Origin: Saprospiraceae bacterium
GTDB lineage: Bacteria > Bacteroidota > Bacteroidia > Chitinophagales > Saprospiraceae
Direction of reading: 5' to 3'
DNA: 64,000 bases
Assembly (NCBI GenBank): GCA_016713025.1
Contig: JADJPZ010000004.1
Location: 3,534,001-3,598,000, forward strand
A program made the position numbers and the translations under genes. The notes under the pieces are model-generated. The model was not told the origin of the DNA. It ran no database searches and worked only from the letters and a program-made list of their open reading frames with translations. Shown piece by piece: positions 17,823 to 26,768 of the stretch (position 1 is the stretch's first letter; each line of letters opens with the position of its first letter).

Positions 17823-19418
17823 TTATAATTTAAATTTGGCCAATTGAGCACCTGATTTAGCATCATGAGCATGAACTGTACAGACCAGACAACTGTCAAA
17901 AGAGCGAGCCACCATACCTACTTCTACAGGATCGTGCGGATCTTCTATTTCAGTACCTTCTAAGGCTGATTCTATAGGTCCGGGATTATTATTTTCGTCA
18001 TTCGGTCCTACATTCCATGTTGTAGGAGCCATCACTTGATAATTTTCGATGACACCATTTTTGATCTCTACCCAGTGTGCTAATGCTCCTCTAGCAGCCT
18101 CTGTTGCTCCCCATCCTTTGCCATCTCTCTCTTCCGGTTTGATATAAAACTCACCATTGAGATCGATTTGTCTGAGCCATTCATCTATATAGTTGTAGAG
18201 TCTAGGTGCTTCATGAAGTCTGGCAAGTGTACGGGTAAATACATTGACGCCTTTGTTCTTTATAACATCAAGGAAAAGTGGATCTTGATTTTGATGACTT
18301 AAGTTTGCAGGATTTCCTGCCATGATTACTCGGGATAGTGGCCCGGCTTCAGCAGCGTGTCCCATATATCGTGGTGCTTTTGCCCAGCTATATTTACCGC
18401 TGAAATCTGTGTCTATCAAATTTTGTGATTGCAATGGTGTAGGAAGTGGCTCATCCCATGGGTGAGACGCTTTGACATCCTGATACCATGAGTGATTGAC
18501 ATGCTCCTGTACATTCAAATGATCCAATGTGTGGAAATTTTTACCATCATAAAACCCTCCTGCACTTATCAAAGCATTATTTCTACCTTCGATAGTAGGA
18601 TTGTTATATAAGTCTTTGTGAAGGTAAGTGCCGAAAGCAATGAACTTTCCAACTCCCTCTCCAAATTTATCTAAACCAAATTCTTGTCCCGCTCTGATAA
18701 ATAAACCCATATCACTGTTTCGCTGACTTTCGTTTTCTTCTACCCAAGCCATCATGTCATCCCAAGTCTTGATCTGCAAGTATCTATCGATAGAGCATCC
18801 TAAGAAAGTTGTTTCGAGCCATCTGTTACGGAAGTGATTCATGATTGCGTGTGCCCTCGTAATATCTTTGAGGGTAGGTGCACACATCACGCCGCCTGGC
18901 ACCATGTAAGATGAGTGTGGCCATTGACCACCAAACAATGCATATACTTCTACAGGTAATGCAGAAGCAGTGACACCAGATTGGAATGACGTACCTACAT
19001 ATGCTGCCCATCTTTTGGTGACTTCCGCATATAGTGGTTTATTGGCAAATTTTTTGTTGGCCATATCCGTTGCAAAAATGGCATAAAACCATCTCGGGAT
19101 ACTCTGTATGGTTTCGCAAGCCTGGCCAAGTGCTCTAAGCAATAATGCATTGGGTGTCAGTTGTGTTTTCCAGATGGTGTCTAATGCTGAAGATGCACAA
19201 TACAAGTGTGATCCGCCACATATACCACAAATACGGGGTGTTACGATGAGTCCTGATTGTGGATCTTTGCCTGCCATGATTCGTTCGAATCCTCTGAACA
19301 TGGCTGCTTGCGTGTGTGCACGGGTGACAACACCATTTTCCATATACACTTTGACATCCAGATCTCCTTCTACCCTTCCTACAGGTGAGATATTTAATTC
19401 TTTATATGTTGCTGACAT
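17823..19418 (-). CDS. hupL: [NiFe]-hydrogenase large subunit, group 2a type
   Basis: 531 residues. It carries the active-site Ni and Fe through two CxxC pairs: L1 in TPRICGICGGSHLYC (Cys64, Cys67) and L2 in FDSCLVCTVHAHDAKSG (Cys510, Cys513, His516). Maturation should remove the 15 residues after His516. The L2 form DSCLVCTVH instead of DPCxxC, and the companion small subunit, point to group 2a (HupL/HucL) uptake hydrogenases, known for oxygen-tolerant H2 oxidation, in some cases at trace levels. No export signal, so the enzyme is probably cytoplasmic, as expected for this group. The small subunit gene ends 32 bp upstream. Confidence 0.95.
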   Translation of the reverse strand: MSATYKELNISPVGRVEGDLDVKVYMENGVVTRAHTQAAMFRGFERIMAGKDPQSGLIVTPRICGICGGSHLYCASSALDTIWKTQLTPNALLLRALGQACETIQSIPRWFYAIFATDMANKKFANKPLYAEVTKRWAAYVGTSFQSGVTASALPVEVYALFGGQWPHSSYMVPGGVMCAPTLKDITRAHAIMNHFRNRWLETTFLGCSIDRYLQIKTWDDMMAWVEENESQRNSDMGLFIRAGQEFGLDKFGEGVGKFIAFGTYLHKDLYNNPTIEGRNNALISAGGFYDGKNFHTLDHLNVQEHVNHSWYQDVKASHPWDEPLPTPLQSQNLIDTDFSGKYSWAKAPRYMGHAAEAGPLSRVIMAGNPANLSHQNQDPLFLDVIKNKGVNVFTRTLARLHEAPRLYNYIDEWLRQIDLNGEFYIKPEERDGKGWGATEAARGALAHWVEIKNGVIENYQVMAPTTWNVGPNDENNNPGPIESALEGTEIEDPHDPVEVGMVARSFDSCLVCTVHAHDAKSGAQLAKFKL

Positions 19419-19450
19419 TATTTTTAATTTTTTTAATCAATAAATATGAA

Positions 19451-20431
19451 TTATTTAGAAGTCTCAAAGTGTTCTTTATTGACACCCACCAATCCTTCCA
19501 ATGCGCCAAAAGTCTTTTCTACACCAGCTCTGGCATAGTACACAAGCCTTGAGTTACCGGTGGGGACATCTTGTGGTAGAAATCCAAGATATTTGAGCGT
19601 TTTAAATACGCTACCTTTTGCTAAGTCATGGTGCGGAAATCCCGGTTCGGTACAACCAAGGCAAGGATGGTTAGATCTTGTTTTACTGGAAGTACGATTC
19701 CACAGTATCTTATTACAACTGGCTCTTGTCATCGGCCCTCTGCAACCAACTTCGTAAAATAAGCAACCACCTCTTTTTCCAAAGTGGCCATCTACTTTTT
19801 GTGCAAAACTGATAGCATTAGGACATCCTGTCTGTACGAAATCGGTAAAGAACGTTTTTGGTCTATGGAATTCATCTAGTAATACATCTCCGATTCTACC
19901 TGTAGCGATAGCCACTAATATCTGAGTTATCCAGTCCGGGTGTGCAGGACATCCCGGTATGTTTATGACAGGCAATCCGCCCTTAGATTTATAATTTGAT
20001 CCTAAAAATCCGCCTTTGACATTTTTTAAGAATTGCATACCTGTACTTTCACTTGGATTGGGTGGTACTGCCGGAATGCCGCCCCATGTAGCGCAATCGC
20101 CAATGGCTACTACAAATCCTGCGACATCGGAGAGTTCTTTGATCCAGTCCATCATAGGTCTTTCGCAAAAGTAATTCATGGTGCCAGATCCATTTGGACC
20201 TTGGATGATAGAACCTTCATAGACCAAAATGTCCAATTGTGTTTTACCTTTGATGATACTCTCCATGAGATCTGATACCTGATGACCGATTTCGAGACCA
20301 ATGGATGGGTGCCAAAGGATGTTTACGCCGAAATCAGTGACTAACTCTACTACTGTGGGCTCTTCTGCATTAAGGAAAGACATTGTGTTTCCACTACATG
20401 CTCCACCTTGCAGCCAAAGTACATTTGCCAT
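19451..20431 (-). CDS. hupS: [NiFe]-hydrogenase small subunit, group 2a type
   Basis: 326 residues from the ATG at 20431, which gives MANVLWLQGGACSGNTMSFL, the standard N terminus of group 2a small subunits; the frame stays open to 20521 but that extension is not family-like. No Tat signal and no C-terminal anchor. Iron-sulfur ligands: Cys12 in GGACSGN (the usual second Cys of CxxC is absent), GDCATWGG, IPGCPAHPDW, QTGCPNA, EVGCRGPMTRASC and HPCLGCTEPGFP. It passes electrons from the active site to an acceptor not identified here. The -7 box and three operators lie upstream. Confidence 0.95.
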   Translation of the reverse strand: MANVLWLQGGACSGNTMSFLNAEEPTVVELVTDFGVNILWHPSIGLEIGHQVSDLMESIIKGKTQLDILVYEGSIIQGPNGSGTMNYFCERPMMDWIKELSDVAGFVVAIGDCATWGGIPAVPPNPSESTGMQFLKNVKGGFLGSNYKSKGGLPVINIPGCPAHPDWITQILVAIATGRIGDVLLDEFHRPKTFFTDFVQTGCPNAISFAQKVDGHFGKRGGCLFYEVGCRGPMTRASCNKILWNRTSSKTRSNHPCLGCTEPGFPHHDLAKGSVFKTLKYLGFLPQDVPTGNSRLVYYARAGVEKTFGALEGLVGVNKEHFETSK

Positions 20432-20518
20432 AATAAGTGTGACTTTAGATTGTGAACAATAATGTTTTGTTTTTGTATGGTAAAACCTAAATTTATATGA
20501 TGTTTTACAATATAAAGG

Positions 20519-20526
20519 CAAATATA
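20519..20526 (-). promoter_or_regulatory. Candidate -7 box (TATATTTG) of the hydrogenase operon
   Basis: On the minus strand TATATTTG matches TAnnTTTG exactly and lies about 88 bp before the hupS ATG. The place where a -33 element should be is occupied by the first of three palindromic operators (20543-20560), so a bound regulator would sit directly against RNA polymerase. Confidence 0.55.
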
Positions 20527-20542
20527 TAATAGTATTTTAACT

Positions 20543-20604
20543 TTAGTATGTTTTTACTAAAATAATTTGAAAATATTTACTAATAATTAGAAAATATTTT
20601 CTAA
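20543..20604. promoter_or_regulatory. Three tandem 18-bp palindromic operators before hupS
   Basis: The sites are 20543-20560 (TTAGTATGTTTTTACTAA), 20566-20583 (TTTGAAAATATTTACTAA) and 20587-20604 (TTAGAAAATATTTTCTAA, a perfect palindrome). Start-to-start distances are 23 and 21 bp, about two helical turns, so dimers would bind the same face of the DNA. The same 18-mer occurs before hypB, the ABC importer and hypC. The cluster begins 17 bp upstream of the candidate -7 box. The regulator is inferred to be one of the two adjacent TetR proteins. Confidence 0.75.
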
Positions 20605-20683
20605 CAGTATATTATTTTAAATAGAGCAATATTTTATATTGATTATTTATTAAATTTATGATGATTGTTTTGTTATATAAAAT

Positions 20684-21295
20684 TTACACTAAAGTGGGAT
20701 AAATCAAAGCAACGAACTCGTCTTGACCTTTTTGGGTAAAATAAGGTATGATTTGACTCCATACTGCTTCTTTAAATAATTTTTCGTCTAGAGGCAATCC
20801 TCTCAACACGCGCTGAGGCAACCAGAATATGATCGACATCCAAATATTATTGGCTAATAGTTCATTCATCTCATCGGATTGAGCTATCAAAACTCCTCTT
20901 GAGCTATCAAAGTCGATTCTCCCTTTCATTTGCAAAAGCATCCTGTTGATGTAATGATGCCATTTGGTGATGATTTCCGGATAATTGCGTTCTATCTCAA
21001 ATATATCTGTAAAGTAAAATTTATATTTATTGAAGAAAATGTAATATTTACCGAGCTTATCATGTGTGCCGAGCATAGATTCTTCCAACAGGTAATCAGA
21101 CAATATTTCCGAAAACTCAGAAAACACTTCATCATATACAAAACCAACTATAGCTTCTTTATTTTTGAAATGATAAGCAAGATTACCTACACTAATCCCG
21201 CACTCATCTGCTATTTGTTGCAAACGAACATTGGCTATTCCATGCTCATTAAACATATGTATTGAACCTTCTAAAATTCTTTGTTTTGTGGTCAT
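20684..21295 (-). CDS. TetR/AcrR family regulator 1
   Basis: 203 residues. The N-terminal TetR_N domain has the helix-turn-helix LQQIADECGISVGNLAYHFK (about residues 24-43), followed by a ligand-binding helical domain of unknown specificity. Its start directly follows the stop of the 120-residue ORF (TAA then ATG), so they are translated together. The gene ends 80 bp before the distal hydrogenase operator. It is similar to regulator 2 (21636-22289) in the DNA-binding domain. I infer a role in controlling the hydrogenase genes; whether it activates or represses is not visible. Confidence 0.85.
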   Translation of the reverse strand: MTTKQRILEGSIHMFNEHGIANVRLQQIADECGISVGNLAYHFKNKEAIVGFVYDEVFSEFSEILSDYLLEESMLGTHDKLGKYYIFFNKYKFYFTDIFEIERNYPEIITKWHHYINRMLLQMKGRIDFDSSRGVLIAQSDEMNELLANNIWMSIIFWLPQRVLRGLPLDEKLFKEAVWSQIIPYFTQKGQDEFVALIYPTLV

Positions 21296-21658
21296 TTAAT
21301 TGTAATTAATATTTAGTAGTTCTGCATCAATGGTGATTGTCCCCCTTTGATCTTTGGCAGCTTGTCTTCTGAAGATGCTTCCCACTAAACTGGCTTGTTT
21401 ATGAGATGTATGACTTGAAATTTTTCTTATGATAAATCTCAATGGTTCCTTATAGTACGCAAAAAGTAAATCAATATGCCAGGTACCATGTCTGTTAGCA
21501 ATTTGCTCTATAACTGATGTTTCAGATAGCCAGCTATCATCTTTAATAAAATTCATATCAAAGCTACTTGCTTTGGCACCATCATAAAGCAGACCGGAAT
21601 TTATGGAATTTAATAACCATTTATAGGTATCATAATCAAGGGTACAACGGGAATTCAT
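21296..21658 (-). CDS. Unknown ORF between two TetR genes
   Basis: 120 residues, no family recognised, no signal peptide or membrane helix. It has an acidic N half (LDYDTYKWLLNSINSGL; FDMNFIKDDSWLSETSVIEQ) and a basic middle (LRFIIRKISSHTSHKQAS). Overlaps the upstream TetR gene by 23 bp and abuts the downstream one, so it belongs to a three-gene regulatory operon. It might modify or sense something for the regulators, but that is speculation. Confidence 0.6.
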   Translation of the reverse strand: MNSRCTLDYDTYKWLLNSINSGLLYDGAKASSFDMNFIKDDSWLSETSVIEQIANRHGTWHIDLLFAYYKEPLRFIIRKISSHTSHKQASLVGSIFRRQAAKDQRGTITIDAELLNINYN

Positions 21659-22289
21659 CTTTTAGTTTTGTTTTTATTAGCAACATTTGATTAAACTCAT
21701 TGAAGCCTTGTGGTGTAAACACAGGCATCAGCACATTCCAAAGCGATTGACTAAATGTTAGGTAATCATTAATATCTTTGGATAATATCTGCTGTCTTTG
21801 CATCCAGTTTTCAAACATCCATATCCAATTACCAGCTAATATTTTATAAAAGTCTTCATATGGTTCCTTTACTAAAGCGCCTCGGGCCGTATTAAAAATA
21901 AACATATTGCTCATCTGTTGTTCCTGCCAGGCGACATGCAGTCTATGCTCCAGACCGATAGCAGGATATGCTCGAACAACCTCCAGGATGTCCTGGTAAA
22001 AAAATATATATTTTTGCTGCAACTGAAAAGATGCAAATAGGTATCTGTCAATGTCCTCAAATAAAGGCATTATCCTGAACTCAGAAAGCAGGATCTTTTG
22101 CTCCTCTTTAATTTGTGACCATATAGCATGAATGATTTCATCCTTTGTCTTGAAATGGTACGTTATGTTTCCCAGACTAATGATAGCATCATCTGAGATG
22201 TGCTGCAATCGCACATTCACTATGCCCATATTGTTAAACAATTTTATGGCTGAATCCAACAATTTCTTTTTGGTGGTAATACTGCTCAA
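21636..22289 (-). CDS. TetR/AcrR family regulator 2
   Basis: 217 residues. TetR_N domain with HTH VRLQHISDDAIISLGNITYH (about residues 23-42), the same layout as regulator 1 (NLAYHFKNKEAI versus NITYHFKTKDEI), so the two are paralogues from a local duplication. The C-terminal domain differs more (WIWMFENWMQRQQILSKDIN), suggesting a different ligand. It is the first gene of a three-gene operon and is divergent from hypB; a palindromic operator sits in the shared gap at 22494-22511. Confidence 0.85.
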   Translation of the reverse strand: MSSITTKKKLLDSAIKLFNNMGIVNVRLQHISDDAIISLGNITYHFKTKDEIIHAIWSQIKEEQKILLSEFRIMPLFEDIDRYLFASFQLQQKYIFFYQDILEVVRAYPAIGLEHRLHVAWQEQQMSNMFIFNTARGALVKEPYEDFYKILAGNWIWMFENWMQRQQILSKDINDYLTFSQSLWNVLMPVFTPQGFNEFNQMLLIKTKLKDEFPLYP

Positions 22290-22493
22290 TGAATATTTAA
22301 AATTATTTAATAAAAAATTATAACATCATGTTTCATTACTCGGTCAAGCAAAAATACTTGTTTTATTTGAATTTTGGCTCCTTTTATCCGGTCAAATTTT
22401 CGTTTATAAATTAGTATGATGATCTTTTGCTGATTCATATACAACTTTGGAGCTTGACGTTTTGAAATACACTCACGATTAACATACGATGTT

Positions 22494-22511
22494 TTAGAAA
22501 AAATTTACTAA
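22494..22511. promoter_or_regulatory. Palindromic operator before hypB
   Basis: TTAGAAAAAATTTACTAA is the same 18-bp palindrome as upstream of hupS. It lies 36 bp before the TAATTTTG box and about 82 bp before the hypB ATG, and about 205 bp from the start of TetR regulator 2 on the other strand, so it could serve either direction. Confidence 0.7.
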
Positions 22512-22547
22512 ATACAATGAATATGATCGGTTAGTCGGACATAATAC

Positions 22548-22555
22548 TAATTTTG
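22548..22555 (+). promoter_or_regulatory. Candidate -7 box (TAATTTTG) for hypB
   Basis: Exact match to TAnnTTTG, 37 bp before the hypB ATG, which is a plausible leader length for this phylum. No strong -33 TTG. Confidence 0.5.
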
Positions 22556-22592
22556 CAAGTATAATTTTAAAAATAACTTATCAATCTCTTTT

Positions 22593-23315
22593 ATGGCAAA
22601 TCTCAGAGTTCCCAAATCCAATAAAAATGCTCGTGGCACCGTGGCTTGTGACAATACTACCATGCACCTTCTCCAGGCCAATGATTTTGTTGCAGATGCC
22701 ATCAGAAAAAATATTGCCGATAGAAATATACTTATGGTCAATGTGGTCTCTTCTGCTGGGAGCGGAAAAACGAGCCTTATGCAAGAGACTGTAAAAAGAT
22801 TGGGACAAGAAATAAATATCGCAGTGCTAGTAGGCGATTTAGAAACGGAGCGGGATGCCGAAAGAATCCGTCATGTAGGTGGAAATGCCTTACAAATCGT
22901 AACTGGAGGTATCTGCCATCTTGAAGCTCAGATGATATGGCAAGCTATGCAATCTATCAATCTAGATGGTGTGGAATTACTTTTTGTTGAAAATGTAGGT
23001 AATCTCGTATGTCCTGCGTCTTTTGATCTTGGCGAAGATTATAGAGTAACCTTAATAGCTACAACCGAAGGAGATGACAAACCCAAAAAATATCCAAAAA
23101 TGTTTCTGACCAGCGAACTTATGGTCGTTTCTAAATCTGATTTATTGCCTTATCTTCCTTTTAGTGTAGAAGCTGTAACCAAAGATGCTCAGGAAATCAA
23201 TGCAAACCTGGAAGTCATCACCATCTCAAGCATGAATGGTGACGGAATGGATAAATGGTGCGATTGGCTCAAAACCAGGGTAGAAGAGAAAAAAGCAGAG
23301 AAAGTATTGACTTAA
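22593..23315 (+). CDS. hypB: Hydrogenase nickel incorporation protein HypB
   Basis: 240 residues. SIMIBI-class GTPase with P-loop VSSAGSGKTS (residues 52-61), GDLETERDAER (switch I), ENVGNLVCPASFDLG (switch II, with the metal-binding Cys), GGICHLEAQM and the guanine-specificity segment SKSDLLPYL. The N-terminal CxxCGC motif and His-rich nickel store of some homologues are missing. It delivers nickel to the hydrogenase large subunit together with HypA (encoded at 34623). The stop is 1 bp before the hypF start, so the two are co-translated. Confidence 0.95.
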   Translation: MANLRVPKSNKNARGTVACDNTTMHLLQANDFVADAIRKNIADRNILMVNVVSSAGSGKTSLMQETVKRLGQEINIAVLVGDLETERDAERIRHVGGNALQIVTGGICHLEAQMIWQAMQSINLDGVELLFVENVGNLVCPASFDLGEDYRVTLIATTEGDDKPKKYPKMFLTSELMVVSKSDLLPYLPFSVEAVTKDAQEINANLEVITISSMNGDGMDKWCDWLKTRVEEKKAEKVLT

Positions 23316-23316
23316 A

Positions 23317-25593
23317 ATGGTTGGCTACCATATTCACATCAAAGGTCAAGTACAAGGCGTAGGATTTAGGCCATTTATTTTTAATCTTGCAAAAAAAATG
23401 AACATTGTTGGTACGGTTTCTAACGGGTCTGACGGAGTTCATATCCAGATAGGTCAAGCCGTTAAAGAAATTTGTGATCAGTTTATAGCGAATATAATTG
23501 CTGATGCGCCGCCCAGATCAAAGATTTTATCTATAAACATTACAGAAAAAGAAGACCTTTATTATACAGATTTTAGCATCATTCATTCTGAATCTAAAGG
23601 AGACAAAAACGTCCATCTAAGCCCCGATTTTGGGATTTGTGAAAAATGTGCGGAAGAATTATTTGACCCCAACAACAGAAGATTTCAATATCCATTCATC
23701 ACCTGTACCCAATGTGGTCCCCGATTATCCGTAGTGCATGACATACCTTATGATAGAGTTTGGACGAGCATGTCTGCATTTACCATGTGTCCTGAATGTC
23801 AGAAAGAGTATGATAATCCCGATGATAGAAGATATTTTTCGCAGACAAATTCATGCGGCACATGTGGTATTCAGCTCAAGATTTCATCCAATCCCGACAT
23901 CATTGAAAGTGACATCATAAACTACACAGTACAGGAACTAAAAGAAGGTAAAATCGTAGCTGTAAAAGGTATCGGTGGTTATTTGTTATTGTGTGATGCT
24001 TCAAATTCTCAAGCCATTCAAACACTTAGAGCACGTAAAAAAAGACCTAAAAAACCATTTGCATTACTATACCCAAATGTGGAATCCATAAAGCAGGATG
24101 TTACACTTGGCGAAAATGCAATAAATGAAATCAGCCATACAGCATTTCCTATCATTCTGGCTTATACAAAAACTGAACAGCGCTCTAATGTCCAATATGA
24201 TGATGTCGCACCTAAGCTATCTCAACTGGGTGTCATGCTTCCCAATAGCCCACTACTTAGCCTTATTTCGGTAGCCTTTGGTGGTACTTTGGTGGCTACG
24301 AGTGGAAATATCAGCGGCTCGCCTATCATATATGACGATGTGATTGCTGACGAACAATTTAAAGACATTGCTGACTTTATTTTGAGCCACAATCGGGATA
24401 TCGTCATGCCACAAGATGATAGCGTTATAAGGTTCTCGCCATTTTACCATTATAAAATTGTCATACGTCGCAGTCGAGGCTATGCACCAACCTATTGGCC
24501 AAGTGGTACGCAAGATTTGCCATCTATCTTCTGTGCAGGAGCTGATATGAAAAGTGCATTTTTACTAGCATCAAAAAACAATATATACATCAGTCAGTTT
24601 TTGGGTGATCTTTCGGCTTATGACGGTCAAGTCGAATACAAAAAAGTATTGACACATTATCTAAAGGTATCCGGCATACAGCCACTACATATCGTGTTTG
24701 ACAAACATCCGGGCTATTTTTCTTCTACTCTGGCAACAGTGTATCCTGATGCAAAGACTTATTCGGTACAACATCATAAAGCTCATTTTTGTGCTTGTCT
24801 TTACGAAAACGATTTGATATCAGCCACAGATTCTATGATTGGTATCATTTGGGACGGTGTAGGCTACGGTGATGATGGACAAATGTGGGGCGGAGAATTT
24901 TTTATGTATGAAAACAAACAGATTACCAGAACACACCACATTTCTTATTTTGACTATTTGCTAGGGGATAAAATGTCATTACAACCAAGACTATCTGCAC
25001 TTTCACTTTGCAAAAATTTACCGAAAGCTGATGAATTGCTAGTACATAAATTTTCTGATCAAGAATGGGCATTGTACAAAAAAATCCTTCAACAACATGT
25101 AAGTATTAAGACTTCAAGTATGGGCAGAGTTTTTGACGCAGTAGCATCATTGCTGGGATTGGGTGATGTTAATAGTTATGAAGGCGAATCTGCCATGCTT
25201 CTTGAAGATCAAGCTTACCAATTTTTTAAGGAAAAAGGATTAAATTGGAATGAGAGTTATAACATTGCTGAACAAACAGGAGCTTCTATTTCTATAGCGT
25301 CTCTTTTTACAGGTATTCTGGAAGACATTCATTTGGGAAAGGAAGCGACTATGATAGCTGCTAAGTTTCACCTAACCTTGGTAAGAATGATAGAAAATAT
25401 AGCAAAAAATCAAGGTGTCAAAGTCCTGGTTTTCAGTGGCGGAGTATTTCAGAATGGGCTTTTGGTAGATCTTATTCATCATCATTTATCACCAAAATAT
25501 AACTTGTATTTTCATAAAAATCTATCTCCTAATGATGAAAATATTGCATTGGGACAAATGGCTTATTTCATGAATTTTGGCTATTCAGTTTAG
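23317..25593 (+). CDS. hypF: Carbamoyltransferase HypF
   Basis: 758 residues with all HypF modules: acylphosphatase-like domain (GQVQGVGFRPFIFNLAKK, residues 8-25), a double zinc finger (CEKCAEELFDP; CTQCGPRLS; CPECQKEYDNP; CGTCG, about 105-190), a YrdC-like domain from about residue 205, and a Kae1-like domain with VQHHKAHFCACLYEN near 485, GIIWDGVGYGDDG near 510 and LVFSGGVFQNGLLVD near 703. It converts carbamoyl phosphate to the thiocarboxamide on HypE, the source of the cyanide ligands. The TAG stop lies inside the operator for the next gene. Confidence 0.96.
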   Translation: MVGYHIHIKGQVQGVGFRPFIFNLAKKMNIVGTVSNGSDGVHIQIGQAVKEICDQFIANIIADAPPRSKILSINITEKEDLYYTDFSIIHSESKGDKNVHLSPDFGICEKCAEELFDPNNRRFQYPFITCTQCGPRLSVVHDIPYDRVWTSMSAFTMCPECQKEYDNPDDRRYFSQTNSCGTCGIQLKISSNPDIIESDIINYTVQELKEGKIVAVKGIGGYLLLCDASNSQAIQTLRARKKRPKKPFALLYPNVESIKQDVTLGENAINEISHTAFPIILAYTKTEQRSNVQYDDVAPKLSQLGVMLPNSPLLSLISVAFGGTLVATSGNISGSPIIYDDVIADEQFKDIADFILSHNRDIVMPQDDSVIRFSPFYHYKIVIRRSRGYAPTYWPSGTQDLPSIFCAGADMKSAFLLASKNNIYISQFLGDLSAYDGQVEYKKVLTHYLKVSGIQPLHIVFDKHPGYFSSTLATVYPDAKTYSVQHHKAHFCACLYENDLISATDSMIGIIWDGVGYGDDGQMWGGEFFMYENKQITRTHHISYFDYLLGDKMSLQPRLSALSLCKNLPKADELLVHKFSDQEWALYKKILQQHVSIKTSSMGRVFDAVASLLGLGDVNSYEGESAMLLEDQAYQFFKEKGLNWNESYNIAEQTGASISIASLFTGILEDIHLGKEATMIAAKFHLTLVRMIENIAKNQGVKVLVFSGGVFQNGLLVDLIHHHLSPKYNLYFHKNLSPNDENIALGQMAYFMNFGYSV

Positions 25594-25607
25594 AAATAAT
25601 TTACTAA
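25590..25607. promoter_or_regulatory. Palindromic operator before the ABC importer genes
   Basis: TTAGAAATAATTTACTAA, the same 18-mer as before hupS, hypB and hypC. It overlaps the hypF stop codon and ends 3 bp before the first ATG of the importer gene, so the importer probably has its own promoter just downstream or uses a later start. A regulatory site at a gene junction inside a run of same-strand genes argues against chance. Confidence 0.65.
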
Positions 25608-25610
25608 TAC

Positions 25611-26768
25611 ATGCATTCATTCACTAAACTACAGCAACTCTCCTTAACATTGTGCCACAAAAATCTAAACGTTTTGTATAAGACCAATTATATCTGTTTT
25701 TTAGCAATTTCATCAATTCTAATCTTTGGATCATGTGCGCCATCTACAGCTAAAAGTGATGGCAAAAAAAGAGAAGTCACAGATGCTTTTGGAAGAAAAA
25801 TAATTGTAAGTGACACGATACGTAATATAATCACAATGAAAGCGGGTGCCTTGCGTATGATCTGTTATATGGGTGTTCAAAATAAAGTCAAGTACATCGA
25901 AAAAAATGATATAACCCGCAAAGTACCTTATATGATGGCAAACCCACAGCTGAAAAATCTGGAAGTTCTGGGTGTAGGCAACAATTTTGATACCGAATCT
26001 TTGGCCATGAGTACAGCTGATGTGATCATCGCTACATATATGACAGCTGCCGAAGCAGATGCACTTCAATCCAAGAGCAATAAACCCGTTTTTTTGCTCC
26101 AGTACGGTGACATGGGAACCAATATTGATAAGTTTTACAATAGTCTCAAGGCTTTGGGTACTCTTTTTTATAAAACAGAACGCGCTGATAGCCTGGTTCA
26201 ATTTATCCAAGAAACCCAAAATGAACTTAAAAAAAGATCCGGTCAAAATATACGTAAAATATCAGTGTACATTGGTGGTATCGCTTTTAACGGAGCTCAG
26301 GGCATTACTTCTACACGAGCGCAATATCCACCATTTTTATTTTTGGATGTACACAATGATGTGGATGATCTCAAAGGTAGCTTAGAAAGCATCGGTGATG
26401 GCCAGAAAAATATGCTCATCGATCCTGAACAGATATTGCTGTGGAATCCCAAATATCTTTTTTTGGATGTGGCAGGGTCTGAAATCTGGAGTACAGAAAT
26501 CGATGGCCCCACGTACAGTCAATTGGGCTGTTTAAGAAACAATCAGGTATTTAGCGTGCTGCCATTCAACTGGCATAGTATAAATTATGAAAATTTGCTT
26601 TGTAACGTTTGGTTTATAGGCAAGACCATATATCCAGAGTCATTTTCAGATATTGATGTGGAAACGGAAAGTAGAAAAATTTACCGTTTTTTTCTTGGGC
26701 AAGATGTGTATGATGAAATGAACAAACTATATCTGCCTTTTCAAAACATAAGGAATGATCAGCGATAA
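25611..26768 (+). CDS. ABC importer substrate-binding lipoprotein (probably nickel)
   Basis: 385 residues as given. Class III (BtuF/FecB-type) binding protein: VTDAFGRKIIVSDTIRNIIT near residue 55, DTESLAMSTADVIIATY near 125, VFLLQYGDMGTN near 160. A lipoprotein signal ends in LIFGSC (Cys near residue 42). The ATG at 25611 gives an unusually long leader; the in-frame TTG at 25674 would give a compact signal (MYKTNYICFLAISS, then FGSC) and leave room for a promoter after the operator. Location between hyp genes suggests uptake of nickel or a nickel chelate; homology alone would say siderophore or cobalamin. Confidence 0.8.
   Translation: MHSFTKLQQLSLTLCHKNLNVLYKTNYICFLAISSILIFGSCAPSTAKSDGKKREVTDAFGRKIIVSDTIRNIITMKAGALRMICYMGVQNKVKYIEKNDITRKVPYMMANPQLKNLEVLGVGNNFDTESLAMSTADVIIATYMTAAEADALQSKSNKPVFLLQYGDMGTNIDKFYNSLKALGTLFYKTERADSLVQFIQETQNELKKRSGQNIRKISVYIGGIAFNGAQGITSTRAQYPPFLFLDVHNDVDDLKGSLESIGDGQKNMLIDPEQILLWNPKYLFLDVAGSEIWSTEIDGPTYSQLGCLRNNQVFSVLPFNWHSINYENLLCNVWFIGKTIYPESFSDIDVETESRKIYRFFLGQDVYDEMNKLYLPFQNIRNDQR

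Noticed and set aside
20432..20521. An in-frame 30-residue N-terminal extension of the hydrogenase small subunit
   Set aside because: The extension is Lys/Tyr/Cys-rich, unlike any leader, and overlaps the candidate -7 box; MANVLWLQGG at 20431 is the normal family start.
25611..26768. Assignment of the ABC importer to haem or vitamin B12
   Set aside because: Homology permits it, but no corrinoid riboswitch or TonB receptor is present and the shared hydrogenase operator favours nickel.
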